A DNA stretch of 64,000 nt from Tenrec ecaudatus (GCF_050624435.1 NC_134547.1:31369419-31433418), one strand, 5' to 3'; counted from the stretch's first letter, positions 1 through 11,519 are shown. Numbers and translations are program-made. Notes: a model not told the origin generated them from the sequence alone.

Positions 1-936
1 GTACTCCCTCAATGCAAGAACACTTTGCTCAACTAAATGGACATTCCATGAAACCCACCTTCCTGACACAATCGCTGAAGACAAACATGTGCATAAGCAA
101 ATGTGGTGAAGAAAGCTGATGGTGTCCAGCTATCAAAAGATATAGTGTCTGGGGTCATAATTGCGTGAAGGCAAACAAGCAGCCATCTAACTGAGAAGCA
201 ACAAAGCCCACAGGGAGGAATCACACCAGCCTGTGCAATCACGAAGGGATCAGGTATCCGGCATCAAAGAACAAAAAATCATTATTGTGAATGAGTGGGA
301 GTGGGAGTGTGGAGTGGAGACCCAAAGACCATCTGTAGGCAATTGGACATCCCCTTAAGGAAGGGTCATGGGGAGGAGACAAGCCAGTTTGGGTGCAGTG
401 TAGCAACGATGAAACATACATCTTTCCTCTAGTTCCTAAATGCTCCCTCCCCCCCTCCCCCCCCTCTATCATGCTCCCAATTCTACCTTACAAATCTGGC
501 TAGACCAGAGGATGTACACTGGTACAGATAGGAACTGGAAACACAGGGAATCCATGGTGGATGATCCCTTCAGGATCAGAGGTGAGAGTGGTGATACCTG
601 GAAGGTGGAGGGAGGGTGGGGTGGAAAGGGGGAACCAATTACAAGGATCTACATGTGACCTCCTCCCTGGGGGACGGGCAACAGAAAAGTGGGTAAAGGG
701 AGACATCAGACAGTGCAAGATATGACAAAATAATTTATAAATTATCAAGGGTTCATGAGGGAGAGGGAAGCAGGGAGGGAGGGGATAAAATGAGCTGATG
801 CTAGGAGCTTACATGGAGAGCAAATGTTTTGAGAATGATGAGAGCAATGAATGTACAAATGTGCTTTACACAATTGATGTATGTATGGACTGTGATAAGA
901 GTTGTATGAGCCCCTAATGAAATGATTACAAAAAAA
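1..936 (+). mobile_element. L1 3' UTR fragment, sense, entering from the left edge
   Basis: This is the non-coding 3' part of a LINE-1. It ends at the shared L1 3' terminus of this genome (tgtatgagcccctaatgaaatgatt, of which the last bases precede a short A-rich tail at 928-936). It aligns base for base, in opposite orientation, with 1118 to about 2205. It carries a single copy of the ~244-bp module that is doubled in two other copies here. Short open frames in it are not genes. The 5' limit lies outside the window. Confidence 0.88.
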
Positions 937-1117
937 GACAGGAGAGCCAGTGAGGGTTACCTTTTTGCCTTCAGGAGGAGATGGAGAAACTGGCTTAGCC
1001 CACGGGCAACAGGGTGGCTCAGGAAACCCAAGATCAGTGCCTAGGGGCCCCTCTGCAAGGGGCCTACCTGAAAGGATGCAGTCTGGGGTACATTTACTTT
1101 CTTGTAAGACATGACTT
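937..1117. other. Unique spacer between two L1 copies
   Basis: A stretch of 181 bases separates the 3' ends of two L1 elements in opposite orientation. I see no gene or repeat in it. Confidence 0.6.
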
Positions 1118-4100
1118 AAAAAAAATCATTTTATTGGGGGCTCATTGTCTCTTGAAATCAGGTCTTCATTTTTCATTTTCCCCTCCCTCTCCATTCCCTC
1201 CACCCCCCTCCCTCATGAACCCTTGATAATTTATAAATGACTGTTTTATCATATCTTACACTGCCCAATGTTTCCCTTCATCCACTCTTCTGTTGTCCAT
1301 CTCCCATGGAGGAGGTTATATGTAGATACTTTTAATGGGTTCCCCCTTTCCATCCACCCTCCCCTCCACCCTCCCTATCACCACTCTCATCACTGGTCCT
1401 GAGGGGTTCATCTGTCCTGGATTCCCTGTGTTTCCAGTTCCTGTCTGCACCACTGTACATCCTCTGGTCTAGCCAGGTTTGTAAGGTAGAATTGGGACTA
1501 TGATAGTGGGGGAGGAGGAAGCATCTAAGAACTAGAGGAAAGTTGTGTGTTTCATCGATGCTTCACTGCACCCTGAGTGACTCCTCTCACCACTGCCCCT
1601 CTGCAAGAGATGTCCAGTTGTCTGTAGATGGGCATTGGGTCCCCAGCTCACATTCTCCCTCATTCACAATAATATGATTTTTTGTTCTTTGGTGCTTGAT
1701 ACCTGGTCCCTTTGACCCCTCATGATCCCACAGGCTGGTGTGCTTCTTCCATGTGGGCTTTGTTGCTTCTTAGATGGCCACTGTTTACCTTCAAGACTTC
1801 AAGACCCCAGAAGCTATATCACTTGATAGCTGGGCACCATCAGCCTTCTTCATCGCACTTACTTATGCACACATTTGTCATCAGTGTTTATATTGGGAAG
1901 GTGAGCACACAATGATATGATTTTTGTTCTTTGGTGTCTGCTACCTGATCTCTTCAACACCTCATGATCACATAGGCTGTTGTGCTTCTCCCATGTGGGC
2001 TTTGTTGCTTCTCAGTTAGATGGCTGCTTGTTTACCTTCAAGCCTTTAAGACCCCAGATGCTATATCTTTTGATAGCTGGGCACCATCAGCTTTCTTCAC
2101 CACATTTGCTTATGCACATGTTTGTCTTCAGCGATTGTGTCAGGGAGGTGGGTTTCATGGAATGTCCATTTAGTTGAACAAAGTGTTCTTACATTGAGGG
2201 GGCACTTGTGCAGAGGCCCAATGTCCATCTGCTACATTAATACTAAGCCTATAAATATATGCACATAGATCTATTTCCCCCATAATCATATATAAATATA
2301 TTTAAAGACGTACATGCCTGTGTTTAGACCTCTATGTATGCCCTTTGCCTCCTACTTCTTTCCTTTTTCTTCCCTCTTGTCCCACTACCATGCTCAGCCT
2401 TCAATTGGGTTCTAGTAATTTCTCTCAATTACATTACCCTTGGTCACTCCCTACCAGTCCTTCTACCCCCTCCTTGCCACTGGTTTTGAATCACTCCTTG
2501 TTCCCTTGTCCCTGGGTTGGTTAACACCTCTTCCTTTCCCCCACCTCCCCCTCTCCCATGTTGTTTTCTTCTCCCCATTGTTTATCCAGGCTATCTTATC
2601 TAGATAGACCTGCAGAGATAATAATATGCACATAAAATTGCGGATGGGCTTGGCAGCAGCAAACTAAGTGATACATTAAAACAAGCCGACTATGGTGGTG
2701 GCAGCAACAACAACAAACAAACAAAAAAGTCAATGACATACAAAATCTAAAGGAAGTAAAACAGAGAAGAAAGAAATAAGAAAGAAAGAAAAGTCTATTA
2801 ATAGTTCAAGGTCTGTTTTAGGAGTGTTTTCCAGTCGAGTCTGATGGGGTGACACACTCTGGCCCCAAAGTCTATTTCTGGTACTCCCTCAGGACTTCCT
2901 TGCTCTGCTCCCCCTTCTGTTCTATTGCATGCTGTTAGTGTTTGCCTCGGTGTGGTGGGGTCAGCTCGGTCACACATCCCACACTGTGTCTCCAGTGCTG
3001 TCCCATGTAGGGTCATGGGTCAGTGCAGGTTGTCGCATCTCTCAGTGGGACCGGCCATAAGGTCCTCTCTGTGTATTGGCTACTCCGAGTGGTGCTATTG
3101 TCCTCTGAGCTTGGTGGGCCCTGGTGTGCTCCACTCCCTCCCTCCCCCTTTCATTTGCTTCAGCTTCCTTCTGGGTATGGTAGGTCGGCTCCTTTCCTCA
3201 CCAGGCGGTCTATTGTCATTCTCTGTGGCACACCCTTCCATAGTTGGGGCTGGGTATATAGTCCAGTCTTTGTATGGAGTCCTCTGTGTGTTACGTTTTC
3301 CTTGTTTGGCGTGTCATGGTGGGGTATGCATACACATCCAATTCTGTGGGGACACAACCAATAATCTCCCCCTGGGTGGATTAGTGCCCTGTTCCCCCCA
3401 TGTCATCATCTCAGTCTCTCCCTACCCTGATTCTCCCTCCTCCTTCCCCTTCTTTATGCTGGGCTCTCGTGTACCTCCGTGGGTGTGATCTGCATGCTCG
3501 CTAACTATCTATGCTCCCCCCTGTTTATTGTTAGATAAGTGTCTATTCTTCTCCTCCTGCCATGCTGATTGTACGAACCTCAGGGGACTCATGTGATACC
3601 TGCCCCTTTGAGATTGGCTTACCTCGCTTAACATGATTCCTTCCCACTCTTCCCACGAAACGTGTTTCATGTGATCGTCTGAGCTTTTCAGTGCTTTGTA
3701 GTACTCCAATGTGTGTATGTGCCAGAGTTTACTAATCCACTCATCTGTCAGTGGAAATTCAGGCTCTTTCCAAGTCTTTGCAATTGTGCATTGTGCTGCA
3801 ATGAACATTGGAGCGCAGATGACTGGTCGTGTTTTATTTGTTACCTCCTCTGGGTATATGCCCAGTAGAGGGATGGCTGGGTCATAAGGTAGATCAATTT
3901 CCATTTTCTTTAAGTATCTCCAGATTGCTTTCCACAGTGGCTGTACAAATCTACACGACCACCAGCAGTGGAGGAGGGTTCCTATTTCACCACAGCCCCT
4001 TGTTGTTGATCTCGGATTTACTGATTTGGGCTAGCTTCAATGGTGTTAGGTGGTATCTCATGGTTGTTTTGATTTGCATTTCTCTTATGGCTAATGACCA

Positions 4101-4640
4101 GGAACACTTTCTCATATGCTTGTTGGCCATATGGGTCTCCTCTCTAGTAAAAGTTCTTTTCAGTTCTTTTGCCCACTTCCTTAGGGGGTTAACGGGTTTC
4201 CTCTTTTTGCAGATCATGAGGGTGTTGTATATTTTAGTAATGAGCCCTTTGTCCGATGTATCATTACTAAAAATCCCAGTTTGTGGGTTGTCTTGTCACC
4301 CTCTTGATGAAGTCTTTCGAGGTGCACAGATGCTTTATTCTTATGAAATCACATTTGTCAATTTCTAGTTCACCTGTATGTGTACCCTTCCCTATTGCAG
4401 TGAGCTTATGAGTTCCCTGGGCTGATGCTCTCAGGTTTGTCCCCCTTCCCTCCTTGATGGTCCTGGTGGTTTGGGGTTTATCTTCTAGATCTGTGATCCA
4501 CCTTGAGTTTGTTCTTGTGCATGGGGTGAGGTAAAGGACATGACTTTTGCTTAGTAAATCAGCCCTTTCCTGGTGGCTTTGGAAGTTGCCCTCCCCAGGC
4601 GGGGGAGCCCCTGAAGTGTGTGAGCTGTCGACATGCTCCA
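1118..4640 (-). mobile_element. 5'-truncated L1 with ORF2 remnant and ~2.4-kb 3' UTR
   Basis: Read on the minus strand, this holds the C-terminal part of L1 ORF2 (about 4600 to 3509), followed by a 3' UTR of about 2.39 kb ending at 1118. The UTR contains two tandem copies of a ~244-bp module (junction near 1917). It also has an A-rich stretch near 2640-2800 and ends with the aataaaatgatt motif common to all young L1s in the window. The poly(A) tail is lost or very short. The 5' boundary near 4640 is approximate, because homology to ORF2 fades between 4590 and 4640. A weak shared gacatg lies at both ends, too short to prove a target-site duplication. Confidence 0.88.
3509..4600 (-). pseudogene. 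L1 ORF2 C-terminal fragment (dead)
   Basis: The minus-strand translation gives the L1 ORF2p C-terminal region in order: a segment resembling LTPCTRTNSRWITDLEDKP, then IRIKHLCTSKDFIKRVTRQP, then MANKHMRKCSWSLAIREMQ, then TTMRYHLTP, then YDPAIPLLGIYP and IHTLEYYKALK. The region is split over three frames (4641-4267, 4217-3987, 3904-3509), so at least two frameshifts are present. The frame ends at a stop at 3509. In intact L1 this region lies downstream of the reverse transcriptase and includes the zinc-knuckle-like part. Endonuclease and reverse transcriptase are missing, so nothing functional could be made. Confidence 0.88.
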
Positions 4641-6724
4641 TTGTCAGCCGGGGTTAGAGGTTCGCGGTCACCCGTCCTCACTGGCAACCAAGATCCGGTG
4701 ACTGAACTCCTTCTGAGCTGGGGGTCCCTGGACACCCTTTGTCTTGGCGTTGGCGCAGGTCTGCTCTGGGGTCCCCATCAATCCTAACAGCCTCTGCACA
4801 GCTCTTTGGTTGTGGACATGCACACAGAGCCAGGCCTGCTTTGTCAAGGCCAGCGCTGCTCCTAACTGGAAAACAGATGGCATTCCTCAGCTTCCCGCAA
4901 GCAGGGGCAGCCGGGGAACCTTCTGGGAGACGCCCCTGCGCCCCTTCCCCTCAGCCCCCCGCAGGCCCACAAATCCGCCTGCTCCCACTCCCGCTAACTT
5001 GCCTGCATTATGTTCATTTGCGGCTGGTGATAAATATTAGAATAAGATAAACTAAAGATGGCTGGTGAGGGCTCTGTTAGGTATCTTTATGGTTTGCACA
5101 GCAGCTGAATGACAGCTCAGCTTGGGAGCAAGCAGTCTCTTTTCACAAAGTAAATTTAGCCTTGGGAAAGAGGAACGTCAGCTAACTCCTGAGCTATGAT
5201 GGTTGGTGCCAGTCAGTAAATCAGTCAGATTTTAATTACTGGACGGATGACAGGGTGCGGTGACAGGTTGCAGTCCACCGGAGAGCATTCCTTCAAAGCC
5301 GTGTTAGGAGCCCAGAGCATTTCAGGGGAAAAACCAAGCGAACAGCTAAAGCCCCTGAGAGGCGGCGGCCCTCCACCGCGTTAACCGTTTCTTGCTCGCA
5401 GGCAGACACACAGGGTCGTGTGGGCAGCGGGTCACTGACCTGTTGGAGGGAAGTTGCCGCCCTCTCTCCCTCTTTGGCGCCCCCCCCCCCTTCCCGTCGT
5501 TTCTTCCAGGCCTGTGATTTTTAATAGGTTCCTACAGCTCTTTGCCCGAGCAGCTGTTTTGTGCCAGGAAAGCCACGGCAGATTTGTAAAGTGGCAAACC
5601 CTGCTAATTAGTTAGATGAAGTTGCCTTTCTGACAGTGGCCCTGGCGTGGAAGAGGTGACATACCTGGAGGTGACTGCACCAGAAGGCTCCCCCATCGTT
5701 CTCCCCAGGCGTGCCCCATCCTCGGTACTGATTCCAGGATACTCACCTTCCTCAGGAACCCACCCGTGAAAGCCCCGGGATGCCTGGGGAGGGAGACTCG
5801 GCAGGCAATGGCCCCAGCCTCAGGGGGACGTCAGGCAAAGCGTTCCCACGGTGTGCACCCCACATCTCCCTTGGGGCAGGGACCCCAGGACTAGACATGG
5901 AGGGGACCACCAGTTCCGTGAGCCCCAGGGCCGTTTCTGAGTGAGAATGGCACCCGGCTTCCAAGAGGGCCCCAAGGGCACATCTACAACCTTCCCACCT
6001 GACTCAAGAGGACAGGAAGCCCAGAGAGGGACAGCCACTCATCCAGTGAGGCAGGCAGAAGAGCCCCCCACCGCCCTCCTCTCAGGGCCCTGGTTTCCAG
6101 CATTTCAGCAACAGTTCCTTGTACCAAAGAGCCCCGAGACTGCAGGAGGTGCACCAGCCAGCAGGCAGCCCGCACTCTGCGCCCTGGAGGCTGGGACAGC
6201 TTTGCCCAGACTGCGGGCCAGACTCGGATCAGCCGGGAACAGGGTCTGAGTGGAGGGGAGCGGCTGCCCCTGCCCCGGCAAGCTCTGCTCATGAAATACT
6301 ACAGACAGCCGAGAGGGCTGCGTGGTTAGGCTTAGGGTTGCACTGGGCCCAGGCAAAGTCCTGACCCCTAAGCAGGTCACGTGGCTAAGCCAGAGACAGC
6401 AGGGCACCTAGTCTTGTGGTGACACGACAAAGGCCGGGGCTGTGTAACCCATGGAAGGAAGGGAGAGGGGTGATAAACTATCGCATGTTGGTCTCTCCTC
6501 AGCATGTCTTTCTGAAGGGCAAATCGCGTGTGCGTGCTCCCCACTCTCCTGGACAACAGTGGGTGCTACCTGCTTCTCTCTGGTGAACACTGTCCTCCTT
6601 AGGAGGGCGGCCTTTTACTTGGGCTCGACCTATGCTTCCTGCTGTGTCTAGCCATCCTCTGATGCATACCCGATCTACCCTCTTCCTCTGGGGCCAGTAG
6701 AAACTCCCCTAGGAAGGACTGGTG
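4641..6724. other. Unique non-coding DNA
   Basis: No gene or young repeat is visible. The region is GC-rich on both sides, with a more balanced core near 5000-5660 that contains clean motifs such as ctaattagttagatga and looks like single-copy sequence that could be conserved. A C-run lies at 5479-5490. A faint MIR-like stretch may lie near 5990-6100. Open frames over 5750-6400 overlap on both strands in GC-rich DNA and have no recognisable domain. Confidence 0.5.
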
Positions 6725-6930
6725 GTAGTAGTCTGTGGGTGGGAGCGGCTGGTTTGATTCCTGGCCAGAGCACTTCCAAACAGCCACCACGTGTCCGTGA
6801 GGCGGCCTTGCCTGTTGCTGTGATGCCAGCCAGGCGTCAGTGGGGCTTCCCCACTGAGAAGATTCGGGAGAAGAGGTTAGTGATCAACTTCTCAATCAGC
6901 CAGCCACGGATCACAGGGACCCACTTGCCA
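6725..6930 (+). repeat. AfroSINE-like SINE, diverged
   Basis: It contains a tRNA B-box-like segment (gtttgattcctggcca), then the body with ttgctgtgatgcc, cagtggggcttcc and gatcaacttctcaatcagcc. This body is found in one afrotherian SINE type and in the 5' part of the RTE LINE. A second copy of the same type lies at 9437-9640. Boundaries are approximate. Confidence 0.55.
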
Positions 6931-7237
6931 TCAGGCATAAGGGTTGTGCAAGACCAGGGGCCATTTCTCGGTGAATTCTAGGGGATAACTGAAAGGCAGC
7001 TAACAAGAACGCAAAGGCCTTAACTAGCCTACCCTTGGGCAATGCTGTAAGCAAGAGCTGCCCGGTCCTTCTGGAAGTCTGTCTGCTGAGGTCCACCGCA
7101 TCCTGAGCCCTATGGGGCGCATGTGATTGGGACTCAAGGATGAGTTGAAAGTTCATCATTAGTTAGATGAATTTGTTCCTAAACATCTTTACAACAGATG
7201 TACCTGCAATTGCCTCTAGCGGCCTACCTTGCTTACT

Positions 7238-7850
7238 ATTTTAGATAGGGTTCTCTAGAGAAACAAAGCCAGGACACTTATGATTTTTTATATATTTAGA
7301 TAGATAGATAGATAGATAGATAAAACATAAGAAATAAACAGCTAATTATAGAGCAGTACAAATGGCTCAGTGCAACTCATTTCCATGAGAAAGCTAATCC
7401 TCTGGCAGTCCTTCAAGTCTTGAGGGCCGCCAGGTGCAAGTCAAGGAAGCAGACAGCTGAGTCTTCTGTAGGGCAATTCAGGCAATCCGGCCACAGGCAG
7501 CAAACAGCAAGGGAGGTCAACAACTGTCAGCCAGATGGCAGGGTCCAACAGCCCCAGCTCCAGTGACGTATACTCCAGTAGCGTAGCGAAGTAGGTCTTA
7601 AAGGAACCCCAAGCTATAGCAACATAGTGGCTTAGGTGTCCCACTGGTAGAGTAGCTTGCAAACTGAGATGGAGAACTAGCTAAGGCAGCCGCACACTGG
7701 TATGATCATCAGAGAGCAAAGGACCAGAAAGGCGAGGCTCGCTGAGCTATTTATCTCCCCGCCCCTCAATTAATCCCATGTGTGTTCATTGGCCAGGTTG
7801 GCCCATTAAACTTACCTATCACACTCACTAAGTCATTCCCAGCCATCTGT
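7238..7850. repeat. Probable interspersed repeat with TAGA microsatellite
   Basis: It starts with the phrase tagggttctctagagaaac, which I know as the edge of a dispersed mammalian repeat. A (TAGA)n tract at 7296-7323 follows directly. I cannot name the family. No coding content is recognisable, although minus-strand frames are open over 7441-7662. Confidence 0.4.
7296..7323. repeat. (TAGA)n microsatellite
   Basis: About seven perfect tetranucleotide units lie next to the start of a dispersed repeat. Confidence 0.95.
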
Positions 7851-7913
7851 GGTGGAGGGGATCTGCTTTCTGGGATGTCGCTGCACATTCTAAGGTCTTA
7901 CTCGTTGCCATTG

Positions 7914-8079
7914 CATTGATTCCAACTGGCAGTGACTGTCTAAGCTAGGCTTGAACGGTTTCTGACAGTCACCCTATCGGAGCAGCAAGCCTGTATTCCT
8001 GCTGCGGAGCAGCTAGTGCTTTCAACTGCTGACTTTATGGTTACCAGCCCAACATGGAACCTCTGACACCAGGCTCCTT
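7914..8079 (-). repeat. AfroSINE
   Basis: The plus strand reads as the reverse complement of an AfroSINE. It begins with the RTE-like tail (gttgccattgcattgattcc), passes through a body with the B-box complement, and ends at the tRNA-like head complement (caccaggctcc). CpG decay and small indels mark it as old. Confidence 0.75.
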
Positions 8080-8239
8080 TCTATGAGGTCTAGGCTAGAA
8101 TGTGAGGGGGTACCACCACGAACTGGAATAGTGCTGGATGGAGCGGAGCTTTCATTGTGGGCGCTGTTCCTGCTAAGCAAGCATCCAGCAACTCTCTGTG
8201 AGTTAGTGCACCCAGTGGGGTATCCTGGGAAGGTTCTCT

Positions 8240-9325
8240 TTGGTCACAGTGGCTTTTTTCATCAAAGCAGTTTTGTTTGATCCTCGTTTTTTGTGGTGGC
8301 TGATTTAAGAGAACGGTGTGTGACTGTGAAATTTTGTTTCCTGCTCAGCAATAATGGCAGAGAAGCTGTTGTGATGTTGAACACAGCTTACCAGGACAGC
8401 ACTATGGGAATAACTCAAGTGTATGAGTCATTTTTTCCATTTCAAAAAAAGGTTTGTCGTGGTGACAAACTTTGTTCTGATGCCCATGAACTTCCCCAAC
8501 AGACAAAAATGTCAATAAAATTCATGAACGTATGCTCAAAGACCGACGACAGCGATGGATCATTGAAGAGATGGGGAAGTAGAGACTATGTTGGAGGTTC
8601 AGCGAATTTTAGTGGAAGATTTGGAAATGAGAAAGGGTCTCTGTGAAATGTGTGCCTCAGGTTCTGACTGACTAGGAAAAAGAGTGTCGAGTGGACACAT
8701 GTCATGTCTGAGAGAATAGCTCCAAAGCAAGCCAGACTTTTTGTTCCAAGGTCATTACTGGTGAGGAGACATGGTGCTATTCTTCTGACCCTGAAAGCAA
8801 ATATCAATCAAGCCAGCGGAAGCCACCATTGTCACTTAATCCAAAAAAGCTTGTCAAGTGAAATCAAAGATCAAGATGGTGCTCTTTTTTTTTTTTTTTT
8901 TGGATGTGAGGGTGATGGTGGATTTGGAGTTCATTCTACCAGGTCAGACTGTTAGTCAAGCTTTCCATTTAGAGATCCTGAAAAGATTGCATAACAATGT
9001 GTGGCAAAAAAAGTCTTGATTTGTGGAAGCCCGGGGACTAGTTTTGCCACCACCCCAGTGCACCTATGCACAGAGCCATCTCAGTGCACCAGTTTCTGTC
9101 AAAAACCAGCATGCCTCTCTTGCCCAAAGCACTTTACTCACCTGACCTCACTCCATGTGACTTCTTTTTGTTTCTGAGAACGCAGAGGGACATGAAAAGA
9201 CAGTGATTTAACTATGAAAAATTGCAGATTTGACGAATGGATTAAGTATAATGGAAAATACTTTGAAGGCGGTAAGGTTGTTTTGCAAAAAGTTATACAT
9301 AGCACTGAAAAAAATATTTTTGTGG
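8240..9325 (+). mobile_element. Degenerate mariner (Tc1/mariner) DNA transposon
   Basis: About 1.1 kb covers nearly the full length of a mariner transposase reading frame, with stops and shifts throughout. The 5' part resembles the start of the transposase, and the 3' part ends near aaggttgttttgcaaaaa, just after the end of the frame. I could not identify intact terminal inverted repeats, so the outer limits are those of recognisable similarity. An 18-base T-run at 8885-8902 sits where a short T-run occurs in the parent sequence. Confidence 0.75.
8300..9292 (+). pseudogene. Mariner transposase pseudogene
   Basis: Translating across frames gives the mariner transposase order. The N-terminal helix-turn-helix region reads RCVTVKFCFLLSNNGREAV and is followed by a segment like RILVEDLEMRK. 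The first catalytic block reads VITGEETWCYSSDPES. A PGQTVSQAFHLEIL segment comes next, and YSPDLTPCDFF lies at 9135-9167. Mariner enzymes use a DD34D triad. Here the first aspartate block (normally TGDE) reads TGEE, the HHDNAPAH block is destroyed, and only the third aspartate (CDFF) remains. Several stops, frameshifts and the T-run at 8885 rule out a product. It stands alone, with SINEs on both sides. Confidence 0.78.
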
Positions 9326-9436
9326 TGGGGGGTCGTGCCCTCCTAGAAGCTCTGCTTTGGGGAAGAGTCCAACATGGAGCCATGTGAATGCCAGGCCAGT
9401 GCACGTTTATCCCATGTGAGATGTCATGATGAAATC

Positions 9437-9655
9437 ACCTCCTGTCAGGTGGAATCCTAGCCTCCCCTCCATTCCAAAGGCCCAGGTTGAATTCCTGGCC
9501 GATGACTCTCAGACACAGCGGCCACCCTCTACCTGTGGCAGCTGAAGTGTTGCTGTGTCCTGAATTGCTTGTAGTAGATCTTCTAGACCACGATGAAGGA
9601 GCAAGAAAGGCCCAGTCCACAAGCCAGCATCGGGTTTGCACAGGACCAAGCAAGG
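9437..9655 (+). repeat. AfroSINE-like SINE, same type as 6725-6930
   Basis: It has a tRNA-like head with ccaggttgaattcctggcc (B-box region), then cacagcggccaccctctacctgtg and gttgctgtg, matching the SINE type with an RTE 5'-like body. It abuts the next SINE at 9658. Confidence 0.55.
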
Positions 9656-9657
9656 TT

Positions 9658-9850
9658 TAGCTCTGATGGTGTAGTGGGTATCGTTGAGCTGCAGGATCAA
9701 GCAGTTTGAATCCACTCATCGATCTTTAAGAGAAAGACAAAGCCGTCGCTCCTTAAAAGTGCACAGCTTCGGGAACCCAAAGGGGGCAGTTGTGCCCTGT
9801 CGCTGTCCTGTAGGGTCAGGATACGTGAGGATGGACTGGATGGCAGGGGG
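9658..9850 (+). repeat. AfroSINE
   Basis: It has a head with tggtgtagtgggta (A-box region), a B-box-like gtttgaatccactc, a middle with agagaaagacaaagcc, and a tail of ggcagttgtgccctgtc plus tgtagggtcaggatacgtgagg. The order is that of a complete AfroSINE. Confidence 0.78.
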
Positions 9851-10989
9851 TGGGTGCCCAGGACCTGCCGTGCCTCTGAGTCAGGGGCTGACAGGAGGCA
9901 GGGACCAGTTTAAGACGGTTAACCACACCGCCACCAATGCGGTGTCTGCTGAGAGTGACTTTCTCCCGCCGGCAGGGAGCCCTGCAGCACTCTTGATCTG
10001 CGATTTGTTTTTAACACTTTCAACTCAGCCTCAAAAATAATTTTAATACCCAGACTGCTGTTGGGGGAATGATGTCATGGAAATGTAGTATTTCCCAAGG
10101 ACTAGAGCAAACCACTGCAGTGCACGGAGGGCCCTCCCTGGGCTCTGCGTACTTGTAAATAGACTTTTTAATGAAATAAGGTATCACGCAAATGATTATT
10201 TATGCCCCTGCTCCCCACCCCCTCCTCCAACTAGGAAAAAACCTACCTGGTATTTCTGTTTTCCTCATTTCCTAATTCCTACAGTAATTTAACAAAACCC
10301 ACCGAGTAAACTGGAGGGAATGGTAAAATGATCGGTAACTCTCAGAAGAGAACAGCCGTTTCTCGGCTTTTAGATGAATTCATTTTGTTCAATGCAGATG
10401 TGTTAAATCTATTCATATCCACATATTCGAGATGAGTTATTTTACTACATTGTTGTGCTGTATAAAATGAGTTATTTTGGTGAATTAAATGCTGGGGTGT
10501 AATTTTCAAAGGAAACAGAGATTTGTAAATTCAGCGCAATTTATGTCAGTGTTTCAGTGTGATCATTAAATATTACAGGAACTACATCTCATCATCTTTA
10601 CCTTTTCCCCTTTTTTCTGAGGGTGGATACAGGGTGGCGTGAATGGTTACTGCAGTAGCAAAGACGTCGACGAAATGCAGCATGGCCATTGGTGGAGTTG
10701 GCTCCCCTCCCCCTCCCCCAGAGGCCATAGTGGTCACACATCTGGCTGTTCTGCTCATGACTCTCCACACCCCTGAGAGGCCGCAGTGAGAGCAGGCGAG
10801 GCAGGGGTGGAGGGGCGGGGCACGGAGGGGCGCGGTGAACCTGTGGCAGACATCCCTTGAGAGGCTGTTCAATTTTCCAAGACGTGGATCCCAGAAAAGT
10901 TCCCTAGTGGCTTCACTCAGTCCCATGGACGGTTTATTTTAATCGTGTTGAAATACCACTGGGCCTCGGCCCCTGTCAATCAGTGATGT
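9851..10989. other. Unique non-coding DNA, AT-rich core
   Basis: No gene or repeat is recognised. The segment at about 10030-10600 is AT-rich, with many TAAT/ATTA words and clean sequence such as aaatgattatttatgcccc. It looks like single-copy DNA of the kind that often includes conserved non-coding elements. Conservation was not tested. Confidence 0.45.
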
Positions 10990-11490
10990 CATAGGCTAAC
11001 ACCCACCCTGCATATGATACAACCATCTGTTAGGCAGCTTAGCCTAGGGATTGGGAAGTCCATTGACGCACGCCCAGGAGAGCCAGCATAGGAAAGCTGG
11101 ATTTTCCCGCCCGTGGGCTCAGATGGGCGTTACACCTGGAACAGCCCGCCTGGGCCTGGTGATTGCAATTCAGCCAATGGGATCAACCTGGGGTCATTTA
11201 CCACGGCTCCCCGGGAACCCTTGAAAAGGCAGGGACTGGAAGGGAGAGGGGTCTTGCTTGTGCGGTCTGGTCGTCTTCGTGGGAGGGGAGAGATCCTTGC
11301 GTGACCCTGAGCAGTCTCTGCCAGGCCGCATGGTCAAAGGAATCCTATGGGTGCCGCGTAAAACCTGAAACTTCTTCTAACTCTCATTAAATTCACTTGG
11401 ATCACGAGCCTGGCTTCGGCGTGAAATCTTTCTCACGTGGAGCCAAGGACTGAGGCTGAAATCTAGTCCCGGAGAGAGAGACCTTACACA
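10990..11490 (+). repeat. Possible LTR of an endogenous retrovirus
   Basis: The layout is LTR-like: a CCAAT box (cagccaatggg, about 11172), a GC-rich stretch, a possible R region with gtcttgcttgtgcggtctgg, and an attaaattc possible polyadenylation region near 11387. A U5-like segment (cggcgtgaaatctttctcacg) follows. I did not find clear TG...CA ends or a target-site duplication. This is a weak call; a CpG-containing promoter fragment of other origin is also possible. Confidence 0.3.
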
Positions 11491-11519
11491 TCCTCCCCCA
11501 TTCGTGTAAACCCCACACC

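Noticed and set aside
2925-3488. Plus-strand open frame of 187 codons
   Set aside because: It lies antisense within the L1 3' UTR and has no domain; the longest frame of this kind in C/T-rich L1 DNA is not unusual.
3829-4368. Plus-strand open frame of 179 codons
   Set aside because: It is the antisense of the L1 ORF2 fragment; the minus strand gives recognisable ORF2 protein.
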